Assembly: GCA_016708105.1 (NCBI GenBank)
Contig: JADJGJ010000001.1
Location: 1,426,001 to 1,490,000, forward strand
DNA: 64,000 nt
Source of the DNA: Crocinitomicaceae bacterium
GTDB lineage: Bacteria > Bacteroidota > Bacteroidia > Flavobacteriales_D > Crocinitomicaceae
Direction of reading: 5' to 3'
The translations under genes were made by a program, and so were the position numbers. The notes under the pieces were generated by a model, which worked only from the letters and a program-made list of their open reading frames with translations, made no database searches and was not told the DNA's origin. Positions 51,516 to 61,287 of the stretch are shown here, piece by piece. Positions within the stretch are counted from its first letter, which is position 1; each line of letters opens with the position of its first letter.

Positions 51516-53726
51516 GTGAATGCAGTGAACCCTTTTTTAACGAGGATTAAAAGTTTTTTGATCAGCAGTATTCTGGTGATTAGCCTGTCTGCGCTGAATC
51601 AAAAATTATGGGCTCAATCTTTTGGTGATCAATCATTTTACCTTGTTGATTCATTAGATCTGACAGCAATTTCAGAAGAAACCAGAACTCTTTTAGATAC
51701 TTCATTCACGCTTTATCACAACGCCCAAGATGATACAACAAGGCTGAGTTTATTGGAGCATATTGTTGATCAATGCTGGGAAGAGTTTTTATGGCCGCAG
51801 TACAACCAAATGGTTTATGATCAGGCGTCATATCATTTGAAGTTGGAAAGAAATCCACTGACTTCAAAAAAGTACGCTTCACTGCTAGCCGGGTCAATCA
51901 GTAATTTGGGATACATAGCAGATAATATCAGCAACGTACCTGTTGCCTTGAATTATTACCATCAAGCCTTGCGCATTTATGAGCAAATTGGCGATAGAGA
52001 AGGAGCTGCCAGCAGTTTCAATAATCTGGGTGTTTTGTACAGTGCACAAGGTGATACATCAAAAGCCATGTATTATCACAATGAAAGTTTGCGACTAAAA
52101 AAAATTATTGGTGATCAAGAAGGGATTGCAGTATCACTAAATAATATTGGAACTATTTATAAAGATAAAGGACGAATTTTTGAAGCGCTTGATTGCTTTG
52201 AAAAAAGTTTGCGCATTGCCCGTGAACTTGATGATAGGCGCAGCATGGCTATTGCGTATGACAATATTGCCGGTGTTTATTTTACTGAAGGATATGAAGC
52301 AAAAGCAATTGATTTTTATACCCGCGCCTATGATATTAGAATAATCAATGGTGAATATACCGGGGCTTCATTTTCTCTGAATAATATTTCACGCGTTTAT
52401 TTTGCACTAAATAATATTGACAAAGCGTTTGACTATGCCAAGCGCAGTTTTGAACTTGCGTCTGAACTCGGTTTTCCTATAGATATTCAAAATGCCGCAG
52501 CATCTCTAACCAATATTTATAAAAGAAAAAATGATTATAAAAATGCACTCTTTTATTTTGAGATTCAAGTTCAAATGAGTGACAGTATTTATAATGACAA
52601 CAATGAAAGAGCTATGTTGTCTCAAAGTCTGCGCTACGAATTTGAAAAAGAAACCTTGAAAAAAACCTTGCAGCATCAAAAAGAGCAAGCCGTAAAAGAT
52701 TTGCAGATTAGCCAGCGAGATGCAGAGATTAGTAAAGAGCGCATGCTTAGTTACTCGTTAATTATTGGTCTTGTACTCATGGTATATCTGGTATATATTT
52801 CAGTGCGGAATTACCGGAGAAAACAACGAGATAATGAATTGATACAACAGCAGAAAAATGAAGTAGAAAATCAAAAACAAAAAATTGAAAAGCAACACCA
52901 TATTTTAGAAGAAACTTACAAAGAAATATCAGACAGTATTACCTATGCTAAGCGAATTCAGCAAGCCATTTTGCCACCGGCTGATTTGATTTCAAATTCT
53001 TTTTCAGATGCTTTTGTATGGTATCAACCCAAAAATGTGGTGAGCGGAGATTTTTTCTGGTATCATCAAACAGGGGATGATATTTTACTTGCAGTGGCTG
53101 ATTGCACCGGACATGGCGTGCCGGGCGCCATGGTGAGCGTGGTTTGTCACAATGCAATGAATAGGGCTGTGCTAGAATTTGGTTTGCAGCAACCTGATTT
53201 GGTGCTCAACAAAACCCGTGATCTTGTCATTGAAACTTTTGATAAAAGTGGAAGTGAAGTAAAGGATGGTATGGATATTTCTCTCATTCATGTGAATACC
53301 AAAACCAATTTGCTGCAGTACGCCGGAGCCAATAATAATTTGTATTTGATAAGACATGGATTGCGAAATGATAACGTAGCTGAGCGCATTGAAACCGCTT
53401 TGATTGATGAAAAAGGTCTTACTTTTTACGAACTCAAAGCAGATAAACAACCCATTGGCAGGTTCTCTAAAGCAAAACCTTTTAACCTGATTCGCTTCGC
53501 TCTTGAAAAAAATGATCAACTCTATCTTTTTAGTGATGGTTTGGCTGACCAATTTGGGGGGCCGAAAGGAAAAAAATTCAAATACGCTCAAATCAAAGAA
53601 ATTCTTTTTACACATGCATCACACGCTATGCTAATTCAAAACAAAGCATTGCTCAATGGCTATGAATCTTGGAAAGGTGAATTAGAACAAGTGGATGATA
53701 TTTGTTTCATCGGAATTCGCATTTGA
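51516..53726 (+). CDS. TPR-containing SpoIIE/PP2C-type phosphatase
   Basis: A 736-residue protein with the start at the GTG at 51516 and a signal sequence (FLISSILVISLSALNQKLWAQ). Several TPRs follow (NNLGVLYSAQGDTSKAMYYH, NNIGTIYKDKGRIFEALDCF), then a membrane helix (SYSLIIGLVLMVYLVYISV), a coiled coil (about 440-480) and a PP2C-like phosphatase (KRIQQAILPP, GDFFWYH, VADCTGHGVPGAMVS, LYLFSDGLADQFGG) with metal-binding Asp residues. Such proteins usually act on phospho-Ser/Thr anti-sigma-antagonist partners; none is adjacent. The outside TPRs with an inside phosphatase resemble the layout of the window's TPR kinases. Confidence 0.93.
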   Translation: MNAVNPFLTRIKSFLISSILVISLSALNQKLWAQSFGDQSFYLVDSLDLTAISEETRTLLDTSFTLYHNAQDDTTRLSLLEHIVDQCWEEFLWPQYNQMVYDQASYHLKLERNPLTSKKYASLLAGSISNLGYIADNISNVPVALNYYHQALRIYEQIGDREGAASSFNNLGVLYSAQGDTSKAMYYHNESLRLKKIIGDQEGIAVSLNNIGTIYKDKGRIFEALDCFEKSLRIARELDDRRSMAIAYDNIAGVYFTEGYEAKAIDFYTRAYDIRIINGEYTGASFSLNNISRVYFALNNIDKAFDYAKRSFELASELGFPIDIQNAAASLTNIYKRKNDYKNALFYFEIQVQMSDSIYNDNNERAMLSQSLRYEFEKETLKKTLQHQKEQAVKDLQISQRDAEISKERMLSYSLIIGLVLMVYLVYISVRNYRRKQRDNELIQQQKNEVENQKQKIEKQHHILEETYKEISDSITYAKRIQQAILPPADLISNSFSDAFVWYQPKNVVSGDFFWYHQTGDDILLAVADCTGHGVPGAMVSVVCHNAMNRAVLEFGLQQPDLVLNKTRDLVIETFDKSGSEVKDGMDISLIHVNTKTNLLQYAGANNNLYLIRHGLRNDNVAERIETALIDEKGLTFYELKADKQPIGRFSKAKPFNLIRFALEKNDQLYLFSDGLADQFGGPKGKKFKYAQIKEILFTHASHAMLIQNKALLNGYESWKGELEQVDDICFIGIRI

Positions 53727-53889
53727 TGCGTGTTGTCAGGACTTAAACCAAGCATTCAGAATTTGGCTTAAAAATTGTTTACCAACTTGATACACACAAA
53801 TTTTGAACACTCTTTAGGCTGAGACCTGGATTTTTTCTAATTTAGTGTCTGAAAAGAGTTTCAGCTTGCTGAGCAATACATTAATCCCT

Positions 53890-55479
53890 ATGAAAAAATT
53901 AATACTTTACGCGTTAATTCTTGTTGGCCTTACCGGGCGTTCACAAAATCTTTACGATATCCGCTGGACAAATGGAGGAACAGAATATTTCGGTTTCATG
54001 GTTTTCTTTTCTGAAGATGACGTGTACATGCGTACCGGTTATTACAGTGCAAATAACGAGTATAATGTTGTTCATTCAGAATATCAATACTCAGTTGATG
54101 AGTCAGGTGATGTGATTACCATGGTTGCCACATCATCAGAGTTTGTTCAAAACCAAACGGATGATGAATGGGATCCTGATCACTTATTCTGGTACAAAGA
54201 TGAAACTACCAAAGAGTGGGTTGGCCCTTTTATCATTTCTGACAGTGATTTGGAAGCTGAGCGATATGAAAATATTATTGAGCCTGAATTTGTTGAGGTT
54301 GACATGAACTGGCTGAATGCTGAGTACCTGCAATTTTTCTATTATACGGATGAAGCAGATTATAAAGTGCTCTTAAGTGCCGGTCAAGATCAGGCGAATG
54401 ATTCAAACAATAATTCCAACTCAAATAACAGCGGATCAAATTCAAGTTTCAATAACGGATCAGGAAATAGTTCAGGCAATGGTAACGGCTACAACTCAAG
54501 TTTCAGCAATGGTTCTACTAATAATTCAAACAACAGCAGTGGAAATTCTTCTTTTAGCAATGGTAGCAATAGCAACAACAGTAACAACAACAGCAGCAAT
54601 AACCACGGAGGTACATTAGTTTCTAACGGATCAAACACGGGTAGCAATACTTCTACCACAACAAACGATAATACCAACACAAATACCAACACAAATACTA
54701 ATTCGGGTGGAGCTTACGGCAACCAACCCGCAAAACTGCATTTGATTATTGTTGCCAACACCCTCATTTCTGATATTGGAACATCTACCCTGGTTGATTT
54801 GAATAATATGGTAGGTGAAGTAACAGGCATTTCTGAGGTATTAGGTATAGAGATGAATAAGATGGTGATTCAAGATAAAAATTTCACTAAAAAAAATGTT
54901 GAAACTTACATGTATAGCTTTGCTCCGGGGCCAAATGATATTGTCATCTTCATGTATTCAGGTCATGGTTACCGTTTCTCAAACCAAACTGAAAAATATC
55001 CGCAGTTAGACATGCGCTATAGTGAATATCAATCTATAGATGACAATGCAACCATGAATTTGAAACAGGTATTTGATGAAATTGTAAAAAAAGGTGCACG
55101 CTTAAATATTGTATTAGGTGACTGCTGTAATAGTGATATCGGATTTTCAAGATCAGTGGGTAGTAGCTTTATGAATTCTCGTTCTAGCGTTGATCCTGAT
55201 TATGAAAAATTAAAACAACTGTTCCTGGTTTCTGACGGAGATATCATTGCAGCCGGTGCAAGCAAAGGAGAATACTCATGGTGCACCATGAACAACGGCG
55301 GCTTTTTCACCTGCAGTTTCGTTGGTGCTTTACGTGAAGAAATAAGCAAATTCAAACAGGATGATTTCCCTGATTGGGGAGATGTAATGACTGGCACCGC
55401 AAATGGTACTTTGAAAAAATCTGAACTCTGTACTGAATGTGATGAGCAACACGTGGTGTACGATAAGTTTATGAAATGA
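53890..55479 (+). CDS. Secreted caspase-like (metacaspase type) protease with Asn/Ser/Gly linker
   Basis: About 529 residues from the ATG at 53890 (MKKLILYALILVGLTGRSQ, signal peptide); the 53845 frame adds residues that look non-coding. Region 20-165 is a beta-rich domain (YDIRWTNGGTEYFGFMV, EWVGPFIISDSD). Region 170-274 is low complexity, almost only N, S and G and ending in a (TN)n run. Then comes a C14 caspase-like domain (about 280-520) with His359 in FMYSGHGYRFS and Cys412/Cys413 in IVLGDCCNSDIG, the catalytic pair. Metacaspases cleave after Arg or Lys; no propeptide site is obvious. It follows the PP2C-type gene after about 160 bp. No adjacent adaptor is visible. Confidence 0.85.
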   Translation: MKKLILYALILVGLTGRSQNLYDIRWTNGGTEYFGFMVFFSEDDVYMRTGYYSANNEYNVVHSEYQYSVDESGDVITMVATSSEFVQNQTDDEWDPDHLFWYKDETTKEWVGPFIISDSDLEAERYENIIEPEFVEVDMNWLNAEYLQFFYYTDEADYKVLLSAGQDQANDSNNNSNSNNSGSNSSFNNGSGNSSGNGNGYNSSFSNGSTNNSNNSSGNSSFSNGSNSNNSNNNSSNNHGGTLVSNGSNTGSNTSTTTNDNTNTNTNTNTNSGGAYGNQPAKLHLIIVANTLISDIGTSTLVDLNNMVGEVTGISEVLGIEMNKMVIQDKNFTKKNVETYMYSFAPGPNDIVIFMYSGHGYRFSNQTEKYPQLDMRYSEYQSIDDNATMNLKQVFDEIVKKGARLNIVLGDCCNSDIGFSRSVGSSFMNSRSSVDPDYEKLKQLFLVSDGDIIAAGASKGEYSWCTMNNGGFFTCSFVGALREEISKFKQDDFPDWGDVMTGTANGTLKKSELCTECDEQHVVYDKFMK

Positions 55480-55611
55480 CCTATAAGATTTAACCTTTTA
55501 ACCCACCGGTTATTTATAAATTTTATACGGAATTCCATACGACCATTGAAAATAAAAGATTCGTGGGATTGATTCAAATGCAAGAAATTTTCTCAGAATA
55601 GAACTTGAAAT

Positions 55612-55630
55612 AATACCAATATTTGGTATT
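55612..55630. promoter_or_regulatory. Perfect 19-bp palindrome upstream of parD, candidate operator
   Basis: AATACCAA-TAT-TTGGTATT, with perfect 8-bp arms, 18 bp before the parD ATG at 55649. Position and symmetry fit the autoregulatory operator of a ribbon-helix-helix antitoxin. Confidence 0.65.
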
Positions 55631-55648
55631 TTTACAAAAATCTTTATT

Positions 55649-55891
55649 ATGAGTAAGAATACATCAATAACTTTAGGAGACTACTTTGATGACTTTATAC
55701 AGAGTATCTTAAGAGAAGGCAGATATAAAAACGCCAGCGAAATAGTTCGAGCAGGACTTAGATTGTTGGAAGAAGAGGAAAGAAAAGTTATTGCTCTTCG
55801 AAATGCAATTGAACAAGGAATCAATAGTGGACTTGCCAAAGACTTCGATCCGGACCAACACTTAAAAATGTTGAAAAAGAAAAAAAAGTAA
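55649..55891 (+). CDS. parD: ParD-type antitoxin
   Basis: An 80-residue protein: N-terminal ribbon-helix-helix (MSKNTSITLGDYFDDFIQS, YKNASEIVRAGLRLLEEEE) of the CC2985/ParD type, then a basic tail. It would neutralise the ParE toxin encoded immediately after it and repress the operon with it. Confidence 0.93.
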   Translation: MSKNTSITLGDYFDDFIQSILREGRYKNASEIVRAGLRLLEEEERKVIALRNAIEQGINSGLAKDFDPDQHLKMLKKKKK

Positions 55892-56188
55892 ATGGCAAAA
55901 TATAGATTCACGAACAGTGCTGTAAAAGACCTTACCGAAATTTGGGACTACACAAAGAAGATTTGGTCTGAAAAACAAGCCGAAAAATATTACCAATTAA
56001 TTATTCAAGCTTGTTCAGAAATTGCAAAAGACCCATTTAAAGGAAAAGAATATTATGAAGTCTATCCGGAATTAAAAGGATTGAAAACAAACAAGCACAT
56101 AATTTTTTACCGGGAAATGACTGACAAATCAATTGAGATATCTAGAATTCTGCATGAGCGAATGGACCTGAAAAGTAGATTGAAGTAA
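55892..56188 (+). CDS. parE: ParE-type toxin (RelE/ParE superfamily)
   Basis: A 98-residue toxin: MAKYRFTNSAVKDLTEIWDYTKKIWSEKQAEKYY, then LKTNKHIIFYREMTDKSIEISRILHERMDLKSRL, matching ParE with its C-terminal HERMD element. ParE proteins inhibit DNA gyrase. It begins directly after the parD stop codon. Confidence 0.93.
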   Translation: MAKYRFTNSAVKDLTEIWDYTKKIWSEKQAEKYYQLIIQACSEIAKDPFKGKEYYEVYPELKGLKTNKHIIFYREMTDKSIEISRILHERMDLKSRLK

Positions 56189-56415
56189 TAACCACCCATA
56201 ACACCTCGCGCTGAAAAGTAATAGCGCTTTTAGTCCTCTCACTTTCTGTTTTTTTTAATCGCTTGCGTTCAACAAAAATTTTAAACACAGCCCTGATAAT
56301 TATCGGGATATCAAAAAAGTTTTTGTCCCGCTTAGTGGGCACTTTTAAGTTCAGTACTTTTAATCAAGGTTGCGCCACTACTTTTATGCGTAGTCCTTTA
56401 TAAGATTTGAGCAAT

Positions 56416-56457
56416 AATAAAAATCTCCCGTTCAGTTTGAGCGGGGGATTTTTTTTA
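56416..56457. terminator. Bidirectional terminator between parE and a leftward small gene
   Basis: Stem AAATCTCCCG (56421-56430) with CGGGGGATTT (56442-56451), 11-base loop. It has T residues on the right and A residues on the left, so it can end transcripts from either side. It overlaps the stop of 56455-56760. Confidence 0.85.
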
Positions 56458-56760
56458 GTTTAACACAATCTCAACATTTGGTGTTCCGGTTGCTCCCGAA
56501 ACAGATGCTTTTAAAACTTCAAGAGACCGTGAAAAGTTCAGAATGTTGTTGAGTACTTCTGCTTTTAATCCGGTTTCTTTTTTTTGTTTGTTTTTAGGTG
56601 AAGTTGTAAAATCAAAGGTGTAAGTTTTTTGCATAGGCAAATTTTGGTTTTTATAGTAAAACGCCGCAGTTGTGTAAATATTGTATTGTGAAATTAAAAA
56701 TTCTATAAACCTCATTAAATAGAGAGAAGGATATGTAGATTCCTCACTATCAGGTTTCAA
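56455..56760 (-). CDS. Small conserved-looking protein of unknown function
   Basis: A 101-residue frame starting at a TTG (56760); the ATG at 56715 (MRFIEFLISQYNIYTTAAFYYK) is a plausible alternative that gives 86 residues. It has an aromatic N-terminal part, a basic middle (SPKNKQKKETG) and a conserved-looking end (EVLNNILNFSRSLEVL...NVEIVLN). A terminator at its stop and divergent placement from the next gene support it as real. Family not recognised. Confidence 0.55.
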   Translation of the reverse strand: MKPDSEESTYPSLYLMRFIEFLISQYNIYTTAAFYYKNQNLPMQKTYTFDFTTSPKNKQKKETGLKAEVLNNILNFSRSLEVLKASVSGATGTPNVEIVLN

Positions 56761-56818
56761 TTATTTGATTAACTTTCCCGTCAATCATGTTATTGTCTTA
56801 AAATCCAAATTAATATCT

Positions 56819-58249
56819 ATGCGCCTACTACTTGCTTTTCTATTAGTTACTTTTTCAATATCAAATAGTGTTTTATTCTGTCAATCAAAAGTTGAAGTTA
56901 TTTTACAACTATTAGATGAAGATATCATTGCAGATGGCTGCATGAAGCGAGATAATTTGTTGGCAGCGGTGAAGCAAATCAATAGCAAATTTACTGAGAC
57001 CTTAGAAAAGACGCAAGGTGATTATCAGTTGAATTGTCAATTCACGATAAGTCATAATAAAGATCTGGGGATTGAATTTTCCAGTCGCCCAAAACAGTCT
57101 GATTCTTTATTGGCATTTGTTGAAACAGAACTGTCTGAATTGAAGAATTTGAGAACAGACCGCTATAGATATTCATTTATTTGTATGGCAACGATTAATG
57201 GTGGTTGTCAAAATTCAAAAATTGACTTTGAGCCTGAATTGCTTTCTCCCAACAAAGCAGATTTGAAAGAGTTTAAAAAGTTAAGTTTGGTTGAACAGCG
57301 AGATGAATTGATTCGTTGGGTAAGTGAAGATGTCCTTCCTCTATTTGCCTTTTTTACGCATGATGTAGACAAAAAATTTGCCGGTGTTAAATCAGTAGGA
57401 GAATTTTTAACTGAGAAAGAATATTTATCAAAAAGTGTTTTTGATCTGACTGATGCAAATTTCAACTATTGGAGGGCATCTTTGGAGATGGAAAGATTTA
57501 ATATGGTTATTCCTTTTGTCAAAGTTTGTCTGTTGATACGTGAAGGCCGGTTTGACTATGCCGGCAAGTTTTTATTCGTGACCAATTTATTTTCAGGTAA
57601 AGGTTCAGTTGCAAAAATTTTGTACTCCCCACTAAATGATTATTTGAATGTGTTAGACAATTCCATTGCTGCAGAAGTGAAAAAGGGCATTGCATTTCAT
57701 GATGAAAAAAAATATTCCGAAGCTGTGGAACATTATAAAAAATTGAAAGTGGATTTCCCTTATAACGCATGGCTGAACTATGAGTACTATTATTCTGAAT
57801 CTTCACTTCACTCAATGGATTCTGTAGGATATTTCTGGAATCTCCATAAATCAGAAATCTATGGAGCAGATCCTCTATACCCATATTGTGCACACGCAGG
57901 CAACAGCAATGATGGATATGAGATGTATCTGCGCATGTCATTATCATCCCTGTTTTCTGAATCTGATAAACTGATTTCAGATTTAGTAGCGTATGCTGAT
58001 GCCGCATTTGATCTTGAACAATATGCCTTTGCCGGACAATTGTATTGGTTGTTATATAGCCATGTAGATGAAAAAGCTTTAGGCAGAAAAAATATTCTGT
58101 TTTACTTTTTATATTGCATGGAAGAACTTGGACACGCTCAATTAAAGTCCAATTTTGAAGGAAATTTTGAGAAAGAGTTTGCCAAAATCAGGTCAACCCG
58201 AAAAAAAATAAAAGAAAGCAATTCGTTTTACAAGTCGTTTGGCGGATAA
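56819..58249 (+). CDS. Secreted protein of unknown function with TPR-like C-terminal half
   Basis: About 476 residues from the ATG at 56819 (MRLLLAFLLVTFSISNSVLFCQ); an upstream TTG at 56765 is less likely. The N-terminal 200 residues are not recognised. From about 290 residues on the sequence is helical with TPR-like pairs (EVKKGIAFHDEKKYSEAVEHYKKLKVDFPYNAW; YADAAFDLEQYAFAGQLYWLLYSHV). It converges with 58250-60207 with no gap. Confidence 0.7.
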   Translation: MRLLLAFLLVTFSISNSVLFCQSKVEVILQLLDEDIIADGCMKRDNLLAAVKQINSKFTETLEKTQGDYQLNCQFTISHNKDLGIEFSSRPKQSDSLLAFVETELSELKNLRTDRYRYSFICMATINGGCQNSKIDFEPELLSPNKADLKEFKKLSLVEQRDELIRWVSEDVLPLFAFFTHDVDKKFAGVKSVGEFLTEKEYLSKSVFDLTDANFNYWRASLEMERFNMVIPFVKVCLLIREGRFDYAGKFLFVTNLFSGKGSVAKILYSPLNDYLNVLDNSIAAEVKKGIAFHDEKKYSEAVEHYKKLKVDFPYNAWLNYEYYYSESSLHSMDSVGYFWNLHKSEIYGADPLYPYCAHAGNSNDGYEMYLRMSLSSLFSESDKLISDLVAYADAAFDLEQYAFAGQLYWLLYSHVDEKALGRKNILFYFLYCMEELGHAQLKSNFEGNFEKEFAKIRSTRKKIKESNSFYKSFGG

Positions 58250-60207
58250 TCACATCTTCGTAAAATAGACAGCTTTCAATGCTGCTTCTGACAAGGTAAA
58301 CACATAAACTCCTGCAGGTAGAGTACGCACATCAATGCTTTGATTATTCAATTTTCCGTTTAGTACAATTTTACCTGTTTGATCTGTTATAGTATAATTC
58401 AGCCCGATTAAATTTTCTTGATTTTCAATTCTCAGATAGGCTGAGGTTGGGTTAGGGTAGAGTAAAAGTTCAACCGTATGTTCTTCAACAATTGAAACCG
58501 TACTGATGGCACTGTCTTTAGCACCAATAGATTCGTTTTCGTATGAGCCTGATGCCGTTATTTTCATTTCAACAGCCTTTACATAATAATACACTGTGCC
58601 TGCCTGATTAAGTGAATTGTCAGTATAATTGGTTGCGGTAATCAGACTTGAATTTAATTTTTCATACTGGGTTGAGTCAGCATATCTGCGATAAATATTG
58701 TACCCAATTTCTGAGCCACCTGCTGTCCAATTTAGCGCAACTGAATTGCCTGTTGAATTTACAGTCAGGTTGACTGGAGGTTGTATATAGAACATTCTCA
58801 ATGATGGGTCACCCATTAAATTAATGCTGATCATGCGGGCAAGTCCACCAATGGTACTTGAAAAATAAAGTGACGAATTGTTTTGAGACAAACGGGTTGA
58901 GTATCCAATATTTTCACCCATGGACATGTGATTAAAATACCAACACGGCCGACCGGCCCAACAATTTGTTAGCGTATAACCTTGTGCAAGGGGTGCGCGC
59001 AAAAATGCGTTGGAATAATCCCAATCACCGAAATAAGATCCGAATAGCATAGTAAAAACTGCACTGAGAGAATCTGCTGCAAAATTTGTTGCAGAACCAA
59101 TTCCGCCGGCGCTGTTGTATGTTCCTCCTCCGCAACCATAAGACCATAGATAGGTGCCGGTTGTTGAGGTATTAAAACTGGTTTGTGTAAAATAATCATT
59201 CATCACAACGTTTGCATTACCAAACATCGTTGTAAAATTATTGTATCCACTTTGTGAAAATCCTTCTGCATACGAGGTGAAATTATCATCAATCAAGGCT
59301 TGCTCGCCCACAATGAGTTGTCCTGTTTTGTATAAATGGTCTTTCTGAAAATAACGTATCAATAAATCTTTTTCACTGATTGAAAATGCCGGTAAATCAG
59401 ATAAGTCAATTCGCCCGGTTTGCAATTCAACATCTGACGGCAGATAGGATTGATCTGTATTTCCATCTCCGGGAATATTGTGATTTAACGTATTGGATGA
59501 AGTGGTATTATTTACGCTGGCATCAGTCCAATTTCCATTCATGTCTGCATAAAATAAATCAGTTGGCCAAGCGCCTTGATGATCTGAATGCCCGTCAGGA
59601 TTTAAATTGCCTGAGTGCGGAACAGCAACATTACCAACCAGTATGAGCATTTTTGTATTTGAAGGATCTTCATTATAGACCGTTTGAATTTCTGATTTTA
59701 CTGTTGACGCATTGTCAGCATTATTCACGAAAATCTTTTTACAAACCAACCATCACGATCTAAATCATCAGTAAATTGAAATAAGGCACTTTCAAATTCG
59801 CTGTCTCCCAAATACGCATCATCCACAACTACAATGGCAATGCCGCGGTTGCTATTGGCTACAACTTCAATGCCTGAAGAGAGGTAACCATACTTATCCG
59901 GTGTTGCACCTGAGGTCATTTGAATTTTATAATCATACAATGTATTTATGCTCACGCTTAAGTCAGTATACGTTGAAGTACTCCCGGGTAAAGTTGCCAG
60001 CGCGGTTCCCCAGCTGGTAGCTCCTTTCGCTTTGCGATAAATTACAAAATTGGTTGCATCGGCATCAGCAGGCCAGTTGATGGTAATAGATGGTGTTGCG
60101 GCGTCTACCACAGCACTGGGTTTAATGCTGAGTGAATCTCCGTAAGATTGTCCAAAACACCAATTTAAAAATCCAATCAAAAATAATAGAGTACTAAGTT
60201 TTTTCAT
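58250..60207 (-). pseudogene. T9SS-exported fibronectin III / gingipain-fold-like protein, frameshifted
   Basis: The gene starts at the ATG at 60207 with a signal peptide (MKKLSTLLFLIGFLNWCFGQ). A fibronectin III domain (SITINWPADADATNFVIYRKA) follows. A frame change falls at a T5 run (59736-59740, A5 on the coding strand): one A more would make VKKIFVNNADN continuous. The next part (HSDHQGAWPTDLFYADMNGNW, DVELQTGRIDLSDLP, YGCGGGTYNSAGGIG, SYFGDWDYSNAFLRAPLA) has the layout of C25-type proteins, but no catalytic His-Gly/Cys pair is seen at the usual positions. A second fibronectin III domain and a type A T9SS tail (LLLYPNPTSAYLRIEN) finish it. If the break is real the C-terminal sorting signal is lost. 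Confidence 0.82.
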
Positions 60208-60400
60208 ACGCATGAGGTTCATTTACCGAGTAAGTTTTTCCAAATATAGAAGCAATGAGCATAGGTGATAGTGAATCGTTCTATTTTGAACAAGTGCATC
60301 TCGGATAATTAAAATTAGATTGACATGAGATAGCTGTTGTGCTTGAAAAACGAAAGGCATCTTGTGCCTCTAGTCCTTATTCTGTATTCAAGAAAGAATC

Positions 60401-61177
60401 CTAAGCACTCTTTCTAACCACGTACAAAAGTTCCTCTTTAGGAATACGAAACTTTTCAAATTGCGCCGATGGAATTTCTTTGCTGAAGTCAACCACTTCA
60501 ACTTGAAAACCAGCCTCTGCAAGACGTTTTGGATAGTTCAAGCCATAAAGTCTTACGTGATCTTTTTGCCAGAAATGTTTTTCACGTTCTTCAGGTGATG
60601 TGATGCTCCAGTCTTCGTAAGTTTCATTTCGGGTAGCGTCAATAGGAACTTGCATAATGCCCCATCCGCCCGGTTTGAGTATACGATACAATTCTTTCAT
60701 GCATTGAAGATCATCCTTCACATGTTCCATCACGTGGTTACAGAAAATGACATCGTATTGATTGTCTTGAAGCGGAATGTTGTGCAAATCAAAATGCAAG
60801 TCTGCAATGGGTGAAACTAAATCTCCGGTTGTATAGTTGAGATTTTTTTGCTTTTTAAATTTTTTATGAAAGCATTGCTCAGGCGCAATGTGCATGACAG
60901 CTAATCCGGGTTGGGTAAAAAAATCTGTTTTTTGTTTCAGGTAAAGCCACATTACCCGGTGACGCTCTAATGTTAAATCATAGGGACAAAGTACATTTTC
61001 ACGATGTGCCACGTCAGAACCATAGGATAAAAATTTTCTAAATTTGCGCTCACACACCGGACACTCCACTTTGTCGCCTTTGTAAAGTAGCGGAGCAAAC
61101 AGGCGAAATACGTAGCTCAGTCGTATCAATAACGGACGAGGTAATTTATTGAGTAAAAACTTGTACAGCTTTTTCAT
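60401..61177 (-). CDS. SAM-dependent methyltransferase with N-terminal zinc-ribbon-like motif
   Basis: About 258 residues from the ATG at 61177 (MKKLYKFLLNKLPRPLL). A CPVC motif near residue 40 (VECPVCERKFRKFLSYG) suggests a small zinc site. The methyltransferase core has VMHIAPEQCFHKKF, then ICN-type FCNHVMEHVKDDLQCMKELYRILKPGGWGIMQVPID, the motif of type 11 methyltransferases. The substrate is unknown. A TATCTTTG element lies 7 bp before the ATG. Confidence 0.85.
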   Translation of the reverse strand: MKKLYKFLLNKLPRPLLIRLSYVFRLFAPLLYKGDKVECPVCERKFRKFLSYGSDVAHRENVLCPYDLTLERHRVMWLYLKQKTDFFTQPGLAVMHIAPEQCFHKKFKKQKNLNYTTGDLVSPIADLHFDLHNIPLQDNQYDVIFCNHVMEHVKDDLQCMKELYRILKPGGWGIMQVPIDATRNETYEDWSITSPEEREKHFWQKDHVRLYGLNYPKRLAEAGFQVEVVDFSKEIPSAQFEKFRIPKEELLYVVRKSA

Positions 61178-61184
61178 GCGTTGG

Positions 61185-61192
61185 CAAAGATA
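61185..61192 (-). promoter_or_regulatory. Putative -7 element of the methyltransferase gene
   Basis: TATCTTTG on the minus strand, 7 bp from the ATG at 61177. If used, the mRNA would begin at the start codon. Confidence 0.4.
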
Positions 61193-61257
61193 CAAAATAT
61201 CTTATCTCAGTTTATTGAGCAGATGCTGACCATTTGCATCATCTTCAAAATCATCTG

Positions 61258-61287
61258 TTGAATCAATTCTGATAATAACTAATTTTG
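61258..61287 (+). promoter_or_regulatory. Promoter TTG-N19-TAATTTTG ending 3 bp before a start codon
   Basis: TTG (61258-61260), exactly 19 bp, then TAATTTTG (61280-61287). The ATG of the next gene is at 61291, so transcription would start at about the codon and the mRNA would be leaderless or nearly so. Spacing equals that of the HU promoter. Confidence 0.65.

Noticed and set aside
54489..54692. Leucine-rich reading frame antisense to the metacaspase linker
   Set aside because: It is the direct shadow of Asn/Ser codon repeats on the opposite strand.
56198..56415. Short gene or attachment site right of parE
   Set aside because: No frame with coding character. GATAATTATC at about 56300 is a short palindrome that can occur by chance.
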